Shown here one piece after another: positions 11,797 through 23,948 of a stretch of 64,000 bases of DNA. The notes under the pieces were generated by a model. That model saw only the letters and a list, made by a program, of their open reading frames with translations, had not been told where the DNA came from and searched no databases. Made by a program: the position numbers and the translations under genes. This stretch comes from Nomia melanderi (taxonomy: Eukaryota; Arthropoda; Insecta; Hymenoptera; Halictidae): the NCBI RefSeq assembly GCF_051020985.1, contig NC_135001.1:20205896-20269895 (forward strand), read 5' to 3'. Positions within the stretch are counted from its first letter, which is position 1. The number at the start of each line of letters is the position of its first letter.

Positions 11797-14299
11797 CTGT
11801 TTTCTTCCTGTTACAGGCCGCCGTATAATCTGCCGCGGAAATTATACGGCCGCCCATCCAAACGGCGCTTAATTTACTGAATTCTTAACGGGGCGAGCAT
11901 CTCGCGTCGACCGGCCCGCAATTATACGAATATCGCGGGAGCAATCAGCGCATCGATCAAAAGCTCGCCGCCGGTGCTCGCGACAGAGCCGTCGGTATAC
12001 ATAATTAATATCGTTAGAATCGATAAGCCAAGCAATTAAACTATTTCGCGCGGCGGACGGTTTCAATCGCCTATCGATCCGCGTTCGCGCGACCGAAACG
12101 TAAGATTGATTCGAAGACATTGGGTTAATCCATTCATTGGATGAATTAATTAAGGATAATGAAGTTCCCGCGCGACGGCTTCCAAAGGGATTCCGCGTAG
12201 ATTACTCGTGTTTCGTCTGGGGCGCGCTGCCAGCGATCGGTGTACTGCCAGAACCTTGCGCTCCGAGCTCGGAGCGTAATGGTATTGAATAACTTGTACC
12301 GGAAAGTATATCCCGATACATGACTCGCGACTGAGGGAACTAGGTGAAAGCCTGAACGGCAGATACAGAGCATATCTGACTAGTTTCGGACTAATTCCAC
12401 TCGCGCTACTTGCCACTCTCTAGCTTCCATCCACTCGAAACGTATTCCTTCCCGTTTAAGTGGCATTGTGATACAGTTTGCCGTGTCCTCGAACTTCGTG
12501 GACATTAATTAAGATATCCCGCTCGCGTTTCCCTGCTTAACGAAATTTCATCATTGCAGAGCGATTCGGCGAAACTTGCTGAATTTTCCACTTCGAGGAG
12601 CGTGCATTTCTTCGTCAACGTTTGCAGCGGTACGTGGCTCGCGGCGTTGGTAGGAAGTAGCATTGACCGCTTACAGATGTTTAGGCAATTAAGCCTACCC
12701 TAAAGTCTGTAAGTCGGCGAAGATATTTTACACTTTTCACATGTGTGTAGCTGAATATTCTACCCTACCATAAACGCTGCCAGCCATGTCCCGTTAAGGC
12801 TTCTTCGGTCGCACGGTAGCGCGGCTCGGAAAAAGTCTCCGAATTAGAAATTCACAATTTCTCCCCTGCCAAAAAATCGAGACGTTGGAGAAGGGAATTA
12901 GCTCCACCCTCGAAGTTTCCAAGGACGCCTTTCCGAAGACGAAGATAAATAAAAGGCGCGAGGAAGCACATTACCCGTTCTGCCTCCGAACACTCGTCTA
13001 AATAAATAACTTGTAAACATATTTGTCGCGAGTATTCAATAACACTCCGACAACGTTGCTCTTGGAATTTTACGAACACATACGCAAACTGTAGGATTTC
13101 CAGTGCGAGTGACGTTTAAGTATAAATCGCAATATGTAAATTATTCAATTACGAGCGTATAACCGATAATTACTTATTCAGAGAATTTCATCGTTAACCT
13201 CTTGAACGAATCCATTATTCCGTTGAAAATCTATATAAATTCCCGTTCGCCGGGGAGGAGCCTGCAAAAAACTAATCCCCGCGATGCGTATATTATATCC
13301 GTACACGTAATTATCATCTCGCGGAAGCCAGCGGAATACCATTGTCGAAGAGACAGTGATCCGATTACGCGGCACGAGGAGCGAGCACGGGGCTGAAATG
13401 TTCCGGCTCCCGGTAGCCCATCAAAATCCTGACGGCGCGGCGGCGGGCAGCTTCAGGAATTCCTCGCGAGCGCCGGCGAATCTCGCGTTCGCCTAACACT
13501 TCCTTTATAGTCGACCGGTATCCCGGCACGTTCGCTCGCGGGGGAATCGCGTTCGAGACGAGCGCCGGGAATTGTCAGCTTTACGTTTTCCCCGGCTGCA
13601 TTCAGCGGGGCTGAGGCCGCGGCCGGCGGAAGTCGGCCCTCGGATAAAGTCGTAAAACCTTCAGCAACGCCGTGACGGCGCAGAATTCCCGCGGCATGCG
13701 ATCGCGCCCCGACGCACCGCGAATCTATACCCGGCCCGGTGGTGCGCTCCTCGTATTCGAGGACTTCATTTTGAAATTCCGACGGGCGCAACGCGAGCCA
13801 CGGAAAATATCCCGATGCCGATCATTTCGTCCCCGAGGCATCGGTATCCGGTTGCCGGCCGCGAGGATGCAACGTGAAATGCGTGAAATCGTTGCGCATA
13901 ATTACGGCGGGAATTCGAGAACGAACCCGAGACGCGGAGAGGGTTGAAGACTGGCTACGCGTCACGGATTTCTCGGATTATACGTTGGCTGCCGGCCAAG
14001 CGGCGGCTCTACCCGCAGCCGTCACGCCGCGCTGTAATAATGCGGAAGGTAAACGTACGATGAATCGCGTACGGCTAGCCTATGGAAAGTATTCGGTGCG
14101 TTTTGCGCGTTACACTCTTGGCGCACGACGCTTTCGCGCGATGGTTCTCCTTTTGTTTTCTTTTATTTATATTTATTTGTAGTCGCATCGACACTTGGGT
14201 CCTTAGCGACTAACAGAGAGTTTACAAGTTGTTCATTAACCTACATGTGTAACATAGCTAATAATTTTATGATAGATTTTTAAATGGTATACCAACAGC
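11797..14299. other. CpG-rich stretch without a gene
   Basis: No gene recognised. The stretch contains the hairpin at 12667-12717 listed separately and a CpG-dense block at about 13370-14130. Frames of up to 112 codons occur on both strands over the same bases and are not supported. Confidence 0.55.
12667..12717. other. Perfect-arm hairpin (about 50 nt)
   Basis: The arm CTTACAGA (12670-12677) pairs with TCTGTAAG (12706-12713), and TTTAGG (12680-12685) pairs with CCTAAA (12699-12704). CCG at 12667-12669 can extend the stem to CGG at 12715-12717 past a one-base bulge. The loop is about 13 nt and itself contains GCCTA, which offers an alternative pairing with TAGGC at 12682-12686. The structure is short for an animal microRNA precursor and matches no microRNA I recognise. 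It may be a small RNA, a cruciform or chance. Confidence 0.5.
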
Positions 14300-14543
14300 T
14301 TAACCCTTTGCGCTCGAGAGGTGACTCTCACTCACCTGATTTCATGCAGTAAAACTATAAAATTTGATATTTAATATTATACCTCGTATAATTCATCAAT
14401 TTAAAAAATATTTCAATAAAATAGTTTTGTTCCTCAATGTACGTATAGTTTCTCTTTGAGTTAGTTTCATAAAATATCGTTTTTGTCTCATCAGAAAATG
14501 TTCAAATATTTCCAGTGAAAAACTTCCGAGTGCAAAGGGTTAA
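14300..14543 (-). mobile_element. TTAA MITE, family 1 (copy 1)
   Basis: A 244-bp element flanked by TTAA on both sides, with termini CCCTTTGCGCTCG and CGAGTGCAAAGGG. The subterminal hairpin region (GGTGACTCTCACTCACC) lies near the left end, so this copy is inverted relative to the other four. A TTAA target duplication with CCC...GGG ends is the signature of piggyBac-type elements, and the small size without a transposase makes it non-autonomous. Family assignment rests on comparison with the copies at 16611, 29216, 48324 and 56041. Confidence 0.82.
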
Positions 14544-14566
14544 CGTAATCTTAGCTTCCTGTTTAC

Positions 14567-14617
14567 TTATATTATATCATTGTATGTTCCGATTATATTA
14601 TATCATTGTATGTTCCG
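14567..14617. repeat. Tandem duplication, 2 x 26 bp
   Basis: TTATATTATATCATTGTATG followed by TTCCG occurs at 14567 and again at 14593, a period of 26 bp. It begins just outside the right end of the TTAA element at 14300-14543 and is too short to classify. Confidence 0.85.
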
Positions 14618-16339
14618 TCAGTTTACCTTTTGTGTGCTGTGTGTTTCGGTTGGTTTTTGGTACTGGGGTTGTTTTAACCCTTAGAATGCTAAGTGGGGTT
14701 GTATAGAGAGCCCAGAAAGTATTTTTCCTTAATAATTTTGTAAGTACTTTTATTGGGATTTTATTGATATGTTATTCTTTAGTAACTTTTCATGTAAGCG
14801 AGTGGTATGTTTTTAATAATTGAAAAAGTAGTCGGGAATTGGGAATTTTACATCTGGTTGGAATGGTTAAAGTTTCGAAGAAATCAGTTTGAGAGCTTTA
14901 TTAATTACTCTTTGATCGCGAAAGCATATTTTCTTGTTTCCAAGCAATCGAAACTTCACATCATCCATAACCATGTAAGTCAACATGCTAATCGGATCCC
15001 ACCACTTTTCTCCTCATTACCATAGTATGCGCACAGCCAACCACGTGCCGCCTTCGCGACTTCAAAAAAAGTGGATATAAACTTTTATTCCACGCAAGGG
15101 GCGTTGACGATTTGAATAAAAATGTAATTGTCAGTCGTAAAGGAGTACGCGACGTGCAGATGTAATGCAAGCGGAGCCGGCAGCTAGACGGAATAAATCT
15201 GCAACAAGTAAGTTGCATGTATTATGGGTGCAACGAATTCAGCACGGTCGCCTCTGCGTTAGGTCTACATCACTGAGTCCTGGGATCCAGGCAATTTAGT
15301 CAGTATTGTCCAGAATGCTTTGCATATTCAGGGAAAGGAAACTCCATATGACTTACATAATTTCAGACGCGCAGAGGCTCGCAGCGGAGAGAGAGGAATA
15401 TTCTTACGCGTGTTCTGACTTCGTAATTTACTGCTCGAGGCACTCGAGGAATTTGGCCGAGGCTCGCAGGGCGGGTCAGGCGTTGGGACGACCTCCGCGA
15501 CTCTCTTGATACCGGATAGCCCTGTTCATCGACGGACATTCGCAATGTCTCTAATTAATCTCCTCATCCTTCGATTCCCCGTCACCTATACATCGTTCTT
15601 TGCACCGACAGGCAATATTCTTGTATTAACGACCTTGTCGGAAAAATAGAGAGCTCCGTGATCTCGACAAAAAAAAAAAACGTTCGAACCCCCGGAAGCG
15701 AGCGATCGATAAAGGTTTCCAAGCAATTCCATGTGTCTCCCGTGCGAATTTTTTCTCTAGCGTCCTTCCATTTTTCCGAAGCAAATAAAAGAGGATGTCC
15801 GATACAGTTAAGCCGTAGAAGAATCCCCGGCTGTATTTCACGGCACTTAAACGCTTTATAAATCATTAAAAGGTACCGATACGGGCCGCATTTGTCACGG
15901 ATCCGGCCGACCGAGAGCCTCCCCATTCAAGTTGCCGGGAACGTTATTAATAACCTTATTATTTCACGCGGCGTTCGCGGTCTCACCGTCAATGAATAAT
16001 TAAAATCCGCCGGTATTCGTACACAGTATCATTATCAGAAATCGATTATCGGCGAATTGAACCACCATCTCCGCCGCAGCTACGCGCGAGTAATCGGATA
16101 GTTGCGATATGATAACGAGCTAATACCTTCCGTTCGAGTCAATCGAAGAGTCGGACGCTACGATTTCCACCGCGAACCTTTTTCCGTTGAAATTATCGAA
16201 CGAGTGGTAGCGAAGTGGAAGTCAAACTGTTCCTTTTTGTCTCTTCATTGAAATTATAAAGATGACATATTGAAATCCTGTTTGGTTCATAGTTTAGTTC
16301 ACGAAATTAGCTTATATGCTAATTCTTCAAAGAAACCTT
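14618..16339. other. Mixed stretch without a gene
   Basis: No gene recognised. It is AT-rich to about 15000, then CpG-rich. An A12 run lies at 15669-15680. AACCCTTAGAATGCTAAGTG near 14677 resembles the end of a TTAACCCTT-type element but has no partner end, so it is at most a remnant. Confidence 0.5.
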
Positions 16340-16552
16340 TTAACCCTTTGCAGAGGAAGATTCTTCGAAACATACAAAACCTTTAACATATGAAGCTATA
16401 TTAGGTATCAATTGATTAATTAATAGAAAGAAAGAAAACTACGTGCTGATCTCTTACTGTTCGACTAATTAGATCATTTTTCCACGACTTAGTCTTCCGA
16501 ATCTGAACATTATATCTCACCGAGATGCCGACATCCGTCCACAAAGGGTTAA
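16340..16552 (+). mobile_element. TTAA MITE, family 5 (copy 1)
   Basis: A 213-bp element bounded by TTAA, with ends CCCTTTGCAGAGG and CCACAAAGGG. The interior (ACTACGTGCTGATCTC, GACTTAGTCTTCCGAATC) is found in reverse orientation at 19573-19770, which shows that this is a dispersed family distinct from family 1 although the outer CCCTTTG is shared. It lies only 58 bp from a family-1 copy. Confidence 0.75.
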
Positions 16553-16610
16553 TCATTGCAAGAGAAAAAATCAAGAATGACTCCTTCCGAGCTAGTTGGT
16601 ATTTCCAATG

Positions 16611-16856
16611 TTAACCCTTTGCACTCGAAAATTTCTCACTAAAAATATTTAATATTTTTTGGTAGGACAAAGACGATATTCCTTGAAACTCACTTGATTG
16701 GAAATCACAAATACATCGAGGAACAAAGTTACTTTATTTCAATATTTCACGTATCGAGGCATTATACGAAGTTCAACATTAAATATCAGACTTCATAGTT
16801 TCACTGCATCAAATCAAGTGGTGACTGAGAGTCACCTCCCGAGTGCAAAGGGTTAA
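16611..16856 (+). mobile_element. TTAA MITE, family 1 (copy 2)
   Basis: A 246-bp element with TTAA on each side and ends CCCTTTGCACTCG and CGAGTGCAAAGGG, a perfect 13-bp terminal inverted repeat. The right subterminal part contains GGTGACTgagAGTCACC, a 7-bp perfect hairpin. No coding capacity. This is the best-preserved reference copy of the family in the window. Confidence 0.88.
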
Positions 16857-17796
16857 CAACATATTATATTAATACAATTATATTATTAGCAGGTGGAAAT
16901 ATAAGAGTATCTGAAGAATGTTCAAAGAAACTTCCGACCAAAATGATTTCAACCACGAATCGAAGAACAATCGAACCCCATAAATCCCCGAATCGCAAAC
17001 GCTTCGACTGGCGTTCGTCGAATCGGAAAGCGACCGGCTGACGGGCGAAATTTTACTGGGAGGCAAAGTAATCGCCGGCCGTAATTAGGTTCGTGAATAG
17101 TTTAAACCCCCAGCGAGCCATTTCCTTTCGGGCTTACGAGCCAAGCCACGAATCGCGCGGCAAAACGTTCCGCGTCGAACGAAACGCGATCGCGGGAGTC
17201 GACACTTCGCGGAATCGGCGGGTTTCCCCGGGAAGACGCGGCGGCTTCGCTCGTTTACGACAGGCGTAAAAGAATACGGATATTATAAATGAAACATTCC
17301 GGTTCCGCGGACTGGCAGGACGCGAGGGAAATAAGACAGCCACTCGAGTTCGCCGTTTGAAATTTTCAACGAGCCCGAGACGCCGCGCGACGTTTGTTAA
17401 CTGTTTACGCTCGCTCGCGCGGAATTCATTTCCCGCCTGTCCGACTGTTTTCGGTTGGTAATAATGGATTGGCCAGTTCCATTCAAAAAGCCATTTCCCT
17501 TATCCGCTGTCCGATACACGGGGCTCTTCTCAATCGAATAATACACCGCGAGAAAGCTCCCATAACTTTACCCGTGCGTCTGTTCTTCCTGCAAAGGAGA
17601 AAATGTCTCTGTATGGTAATGCACGGAGACGTCGTCTTTGCTGCGAGAATGCTTCTCTATGGTAATATTCAGAAGCGTATACAGCACTGTAGAGATACGA
17701 TTCAGTGTAATGTATTATGACAATTATTTACAGACTCGTAAAAACTGCGCGTGATTGTGACTGAAGAATAACAACGGAACTACTGTCAGCATGTTA
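16857..17796. other. CpG-rich stretch without a gene
   Basis: No gene or repeat recognised. Overlapping chance frames of 60-108 codons occur on both strands. Composition shifts from AT-rich (to about 16930) to CpG-rich. Confidence 0.5.
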
Positions 17797-18030
17797 TACA
17801 GGGTGGAAATTGTAAAGCGTTACAGTCGAATATCTCCGAAAATATTGATTGTACGCAAAAATGTTTCAGACGAAAGTTGTTCAATACCGAGGGGGACGCA
17901 AGGTGAGGTGAAGGCCAACTTTCTTTTTTTAAATAGAATGATACGTTTTTTATCCACCATCAAATAGTGCGTTTTAAGATGAATTCGACGACCTATGACT
18001 CAAGGTCATTCAAGGTCAAACTTACAGAGA
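17797..18030 (+). mobile_element. Single-ended DNA-transposon remnant (TACAGGGTGG end)
   Basis: TATACAGGGTGGAAATTG at 17795-17812 looks like the terminal repeat of a TA-inserting DNA transposon of the kind common in hymenopteran genomes. Directly repeated AAGGTCATTCAAGGTCA near 18003-18019 is also typical of such elements. No matching inverted end (CCACCCTGTA) is found downstream until 59490, which belongs to another element. The right boundary is therefore unknown, and I stop where similarity to element-like sequence can no longer be argued. Confidence 0.35.
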
Positions 18031-19572
18031 AATGGAGAAAAGGTGTGATCGTTTTATTTGTACTTTAGTTCGTGCCTTTCATTCACACCAAAACATAAAA
18101 TATGTCAATGTCAGCATTACTCAGGACAACATCAAAATCATTATCAATGAAATGGAAACAAACGTATTTACGTATTACTGTGCTCTTCTGCAAGATAGTC
18201 AGTTCACTTTCATTACCATTCGTGCTAAGATATCCTTCGCTGAACGACAGTACTTAAATAAGTGGTGAAAATGGAAATGTATCAAATGACTCGATTGTCA
18301 ATTTCTTTACCTTTTCGATTACGACTGACAACTGAACGATTGACTTTTTCATCCACAACCATCCCTCTTATACTGAAAAACCAGTTCCCTCTTCGTGCTC
18401 GCTTTTCTTTACGTCCTGTGTCACCCCGTCTACAAATCCCTTTCCGAGACGTGTTTCTCGAAACTACATTTAAAGCTACATTATATTCTACAAGACGCTA
18501 CAACGCGTGTCACACTTCTACGTTTCCAATTCTTTGCATTACGTGGAATCTGAAGGGGCGACGTGGAACGCAGGGGTCGCGAGCAGGTCTGAAAAGCAAA
18601 TTCTTAAGTCTCCGCGCGGAAGGGAAACTTCCCTCTTGCAACCTTCGCATTCCACCGATCATTTTCGTTTCCCCTGTTTCCGTGACATTACTCGCCGAGG
18701 CGTCGTAAAACTGAACCATTCGAAACGCTCGGCTCGGCTCGAACCAATAATAGCAACAATTTAGTGGCAATAACGAGCCCATGTTCGACGCGATTCCGGT
18801 CTCGGCTCGCGCTTTACGGTCACGATTATTGTTTCCAGGCTTCCCGGGGAACGCAATCGGCCTCGAATTATTGGGACGAGGCCGGCCCCACTGGCCGATA
18901 AAGAATCCACGCCGCGGCCCTTTTCTTCCCGGTTCGCCCGGGACACCGGCGCAGCGGGAGAGCTTCGGTCGAACGGCTCTGCAACCGTGAATTACTTTCG
19001 CGTTAATCGACACTTTATTATCATCGCCGGGACGATTCTTTTCGTAACTCCATTATCGGTGCCTTCTGCTCGCATTCTGCTTGAATGAAAGAACCCGCCC
19101 CCGTCCCCGCCGCCGCCCGTTGACGCGCGCGCTGAAAGAAACGCGATAAAAGCCGACCGAGCTCCACGTTCTCCCTTTTTAACCCCGCGAAAATTACTTT
19201 GGCGCCTGCTTGGCTGGCTAATCTAAAACGCCTTCGGGGCGGCGACTTCCGTACGGCTGGCCGGCCATCGCTGCGCGACTTCGGCCGGGATTTTCCGCGG
19301 AAAATCTTTCGGTCGACTCGAATTTCGAGTTCTACGCTCGTCTACGTTCGTTGCTGGACTATCAGGGTAATCGTTAGATAGCGGATCTTTAGGGAAATCA
19401 AAATTTCTGGAATATAATCAGAATAGAACTACTGTGGAAAATGATTATTCTTAACAAATATATGGATCACTATACTTCCGATATTTTATTTTTTCGGTTT
19501 CCGTGAATTCTGTGCAATTTTGCGTTTCCAGATTTCTCATGAATGCATTGAAATCTGTAGTCTAGTAATCAT
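18031..19572. other. Mixed stretch without a gene
   Basis: No gene recognised. The AT-rich part to about 18500 may still belong to the transposon remnant upstream; it holds frames of 78 codons (18032-18268) and 148 codons (18262-18708) without recognisable domains. Bases 18700-19380 are CpG-dense. The 13-mer CGCTTTACGGTCA at 18810-18822 also occurs in the duplication at 31.5 kb. Confidence 0.5.
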
Positions 19573-19770
19573 TTAATCCTTCGCGGACGAATTTCGACAT
19601 TTTGGCGAGATGAAATATTCATGTTTGGAAGACTAAGTCTCGAATAAGTGATTTAATTGCTCGAACTGGAACAAATTAGCACGTAGTTACCTTTTCTGCT
19701 ATTAAATAAGCAATCAATATATAAATTAACTTCATTTGCTCAAGGCTTTTGATATTTCTAAACATCACTT
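19573..19770 (-). mobile_element. TTAA MITE, family 5 (copy 2, truncated)
   Basis: This is the reverse-orientation relative of the element at 16340-16552. It starts TTAATCCTTCGCGGACG and carries GGAAGACTAAGTC and AGCACGTAGTTACCTTTTCT, matching the reverse complement of copy 1 throughout. The expected closing GCAAAGGGTTAA is not present, so the right end is lost or strongly diverged. Confidence 0.65.
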
Positions 19771-22700
19771 AGGCGATACAGTTGCCTAGAGACCGACAAT
19801 ATCAACGAGGAACAATATTTTTGAAATCACACAGTATTAAAAAATTAGCTGTAAAATATTGTAAAGAAATATTTCCTCTGTCACGTCTGTTGCTTGCAGA
19901 ACAGTGCAATTTTTCATTTCCATGCCTCGCAAATGAAAAGCAAAGGACAAAGAGCTCCGTTTTCAACGAGTTAAAGCTTTGGAGAATAGCCGAAATCTAA
20001 TGGAAAATTATCCTAATGTTTCTTCATCGTCGTTTTAGGTTGGAAAGCATGAAATATACCGTACCGGATGGTTTCACTGCATTCGCTCGTTCCACGCAGA
20101 CGCACGTCACTCTCTTACCTGCCCGGGTAACTCACGACCCGCGACTCGAGAGAAAAACGAAAATCCTGGCCGTGACACGGACGAAACGTAAAACTTTCCC
20201 GTCGCCGAATCCCACGGAGATTACCCTACGAACAGTTCCCAAAGAAATCCACGCGTCCCGATGGAATTCGCGAGGCAAATCGCGCCGCGTGTCAGTCCCC
20301 GTCGTTTTCGTTATCACGGCACGTGACGCCACTGCGAAATCCGCTGGATCCTGCGGCGTTCCCGCGAAACAGACCGCGGAACCGGCTTGAAAGAAACCCG
20401 GCGCATCGGAGAACCGGAGAGCCGTCCTAGGGAACATTTTTCTGCGAGCTACCTTCGCCTTCCATTTCTCGGTTAGTCACTTTATATGCATTTTGTGATA
20501 TTGTACGCGTTGCTCCGGGATGCTTGAGCGTCGCTGCTCAATCACACTCGTGAAACCTGCTTGAGCTTGACGCATGAGTACCTATGATCTCTAGTTCGGA
20601 ACTCCTGAGTTCCAAATCACTCTAAATCCTCAATTCCCAATTCTTCGAAACTAACACGACTACAACGCAAACTAACGCTTACAAATTTGATCACCAGACT
20701 ATAAATCTGTACTCACACTCAAATTCTCGAAGATACAATTACAATAGACACAACAGAATCATTTCCTGACATAACAAAAGCCTCTACATCTCGCATATGC
20801 ATCTACATCATATGCGATCCGCGCAATCTTACAATTCCAAGTTCCCAACAAACTTACACAACTCCGAAGTCCGGCAACGACACGCGTAAAACGAACGTAG
20901 CGAAATACACGACAAGCTAATCCCGGATAAGCCTAGTTAGACGAATCCCGACAAACATCGCGCGAGTCGTATCCGAGCGGCGAAGAGCCACGTCGGTTTT
21001 TACGATCGTGGAAAGGTTTCGAGAGGTGACGACGGGCCGTGCTCGTTCCCGGAGCTCCTCGGGCCGAGCAATCGCGCGGGCTCGTAAAGACGTCGGAGGG
21101 AAAGGCCCGGCGCTCTTACGGTCTCGCGGTCGTCTGCGCCCCGTCGAAGTTCATCTTTTCAGGCGGGCCGCCGAAGCGACCGTAATTCGAGTTAATGGCC
21201 GTCTGACGAAGAAAGCTTCGCCCCGGCGAACGGGCGCGACTGATCTTCGGCTGAAATATCGGCCGCCAGTCGGCCCCTTTTCACGATCGTTCCCCTGGCA
21301 CCCGGGTCCCCTTCACGGGGGGCTGATTAATCGCCTTCCCGGCGAAACTTGGACGAAATCAATGGGCCACACGCGAATCCGAGGAACCTGACGATCGTTT
21401 ACCCGCGAATAAAAGAAGGTCCTCGGCGCGGGGAGCCGGGGGCGGCGGGGGCGCGTGCACGGGAAGAGAGTATTAAGAGCGACGATAGGGGCCGCGACGT
21501 GACTTCGCCGCTGCCTTCGAGATTGGGATCTCCTACGCAGGATTCTCTTTGCTCCGACCTTCCCTCCACTTGGCCCGACGTAATTTACTCATTCCGGCGG
21601 AGACTTTCCGACCGTATTAAATTCTTTGTTCGCCGATGAACAGTTTAATCGGGAAATTTCATATCCGACTGTATGAATTGCGGTGGCCCCGGCCGTCGAT
21701 GTTCCGGATGGACGAAGTTATTTCCCTCGTGAGTGGAATTCACCCCTTCCTCGACGTCGACCCCGACGGAACAATAATTCCGTTTCATCCGTCGTTAATC
21801 GCGGGGAGATAAGAGCAGCCACGTGAATTACGCGAGGACGGAAATAGAAGGACCCGGCGGATCACGCCTACGCCTCGGTCGCCTGGTTAATCGAGGCAAC
21901 CTTTGAATTTCAATTACCTCGGAACGCAGAATCGTTTTCTGCCTTTCTGTGTGTTACGCTGCGATGTTGCGGAATATTATCTTCCCACGTGCTTCGCGCA
22001 GAAGTTATCGATTCCCGCCACGGTTATCTGCAGCGGCGTTGTTCCTTAGGAACGCTGTTCGAACGATCGCGGTTCTGTGTAACGCGCTCTCGTTCTGGGA
22101 AAACGAATGCGGAATATCACATCTAATGAGATATTAGAAGCGGAGTTCATTTGAGTTCGAAAGAATGGGATGCGGTGTAAGTGGAGGATTGAATGGAATT
22201 TAAGTAGTACAGGTCGCGATTGTCCTTGGACTGAAAAGCTGCATTGTTGCTTCGAGAAGACTCCAGGACGTCTTCCCGTGGATCTTCGCAGTGAATTGTG
22301 ATAATATAATTATTACTTCTATACAAGATCGCAGAATTAAAGGCAAACATTCGAGCGTTTCCCAAGGGAGCATAATCTCGGCATCAACGAGACTCTGGGA
22401 AACCATTATTTCTCTGTAGGACAGGATGGAAACGCACAAATGAAGTGTATAAATGCTATAAAATAGCCATGAAAGGTATGCCGGAGCACTCGCTTCTATT
22501 CCCTTTCTTCCGTGCGACCGTGTCGACAGCCCAGCCTAAGAACCGTCCCGCGAACACGCGTCAACGCCGATTCGAATGGCGAAGAGCCGACCCGGAGGTT
22601 TTGTCTGGAGAGCCTCGCAGGTTCAAGAGGAATGGCGTGCTCGAGGAACAAAGAGCGAACAAGGAGAGGAAAGAGAGAGGGAACGGGGATCGCGGCCGCG

Positions 22701-23717
22701 CAAAAGTCTCGGATGCCGGGCGGTAATCGTCGCGGTGGAAAGCGGGCTAAACAGCGTCTAAAACTGGCCGTGGAAGTGGCGCCGGGACGCTAATTAGTTC
22801 CGGGAACGACGGAAAAATGTCGCAATTAGACGCGGGACAAAGGGGAGCGGCCGCGAGAGGACGGCGCGGCCGGCGATAAATTTTCGACGGCGCGTAATCG
22901 CGGCGACCGGTTTCTGGGGCGCGGGCAAAGGCCGAACAACAGCGGGACACGCGGACAGAAGTGGCTGCAAATTGCCGGGGCCTCGTGTTTCGAGTAACTA
23001 ATAGACGAATTTACGTGCAAATATGCCGGTGGATACTTGTTGCGCGGAGAATACCGCTCGCGAGGGCGCCGGGGCAACGACGGGACACATCCGCGGCCGG
23101 GTTTCTCCGCGTTCAGCTCGTCCAGGAATTCTTCGCCCATTCAGAAATTGTTATTCCATGGCGGCTCTTTGCGCAGCATTACGCCGGATGGAACGGGGAA
23201 TTCACGTCCCGCGACCTGGATCACGCGATTATTTAAAACGGCCGAGACTCGAAATAAATATCGGTCGCGCTTCGTTACGGTGGAGTTTTGTTCGTCTGTC
23301 GTGTCGGTGATCGCGAAGCTGGATGTTTACGTGAATTGCAATTGGTTATGGAAAGATGGGTATGCTGATTTTATTTGAAGGAACGAGTTCTACATTTTGA
23401 TTGATCTTCGAGTGGATTGTAATATAGCTGTTGAGGCCACTTATAGCCTTCCCGTTTCTTCCGGGTCCTTAGATCACAGTTTTAGATTTGTATACATTTT
23501 ATCTTTCCTCAAGAGTTATTTGTACATTCTTTAGATTTCTTTAACAATAGCCTTCGTCCCGTCGCGACTTGCAACCATCCTTACAGTATTACGAGAAGCC
23601 GTGGCAGCCATAAATCCATGAACCCATAAGGATCGCGATTCTCACTGCAGCTTTTCCTTGTCTATTGTCCACATCTGGCGTCCAGCCACCAGCATTTTTA
23701 ACTCTAGTCCGTCTGTT
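19771..23717. other. CpG-rich stretch without a gene
   Basis: No gene, RNA or clear repeat recognised in nearly 4 kb. The most CpG-dense parts are 20900-21650 and 22500-23320, with frames of 91-127 codons on overlapping strands and no recognisable domains. GCTTGAGC-type words recur at 20522-20575 without forming a clear element. Confidence 0.55.
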
Positions 23718-23948
23718 TTAACGCTTTGAACGCTGTAGGCTTCAATATTGCACCAGTTATAATATTGAATATTTTAATAAATCAAAGGAACTACCCTGAA
23801 ATTATTAGATTTTCCACACATCCAAATTTTGTACTGAGAAGGAAAATAAAAGATCGAAGGTGTGTTATAGCATTTTTCATTTTCACTAGAGATACTATAA
23901 AAATTAGTTGCTGATAGATTACAATACCATCTGGAGTGCTAAGGGTTA
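23718..23948 (-). mobile_element. TTAA MITE, family 2 (copy 1)
   Basis: The element begins TTAACGCTTTGAACGCTGTA and ends GGAGTGCTAAGGGTTA. Its interior (CCAGTTATAATATTGAATA, CTACCCTGAAATTATTAGAT, TTCCACACATCCAAATTTTG) is the reverse complement of the element at 30582-30958. It is non-coding and about 231 bp long, without the internal duplication seen in the other copy. Confidence 0.75.

Noticed and set aside
11761..11800. Arg-rich stretch suggesting a basic nuclear protein
   Set aside because: Produced entirely by the ACG microsatellite; no surrounding coding sequence.
20117..20130. CTTACCTG (minus-strand CAG|GTAAG donor)
   Set aside because: No pyrimidine tract or branch point precedes it on the minus strand, so it is neither a ratchet site nor attached to an exon.
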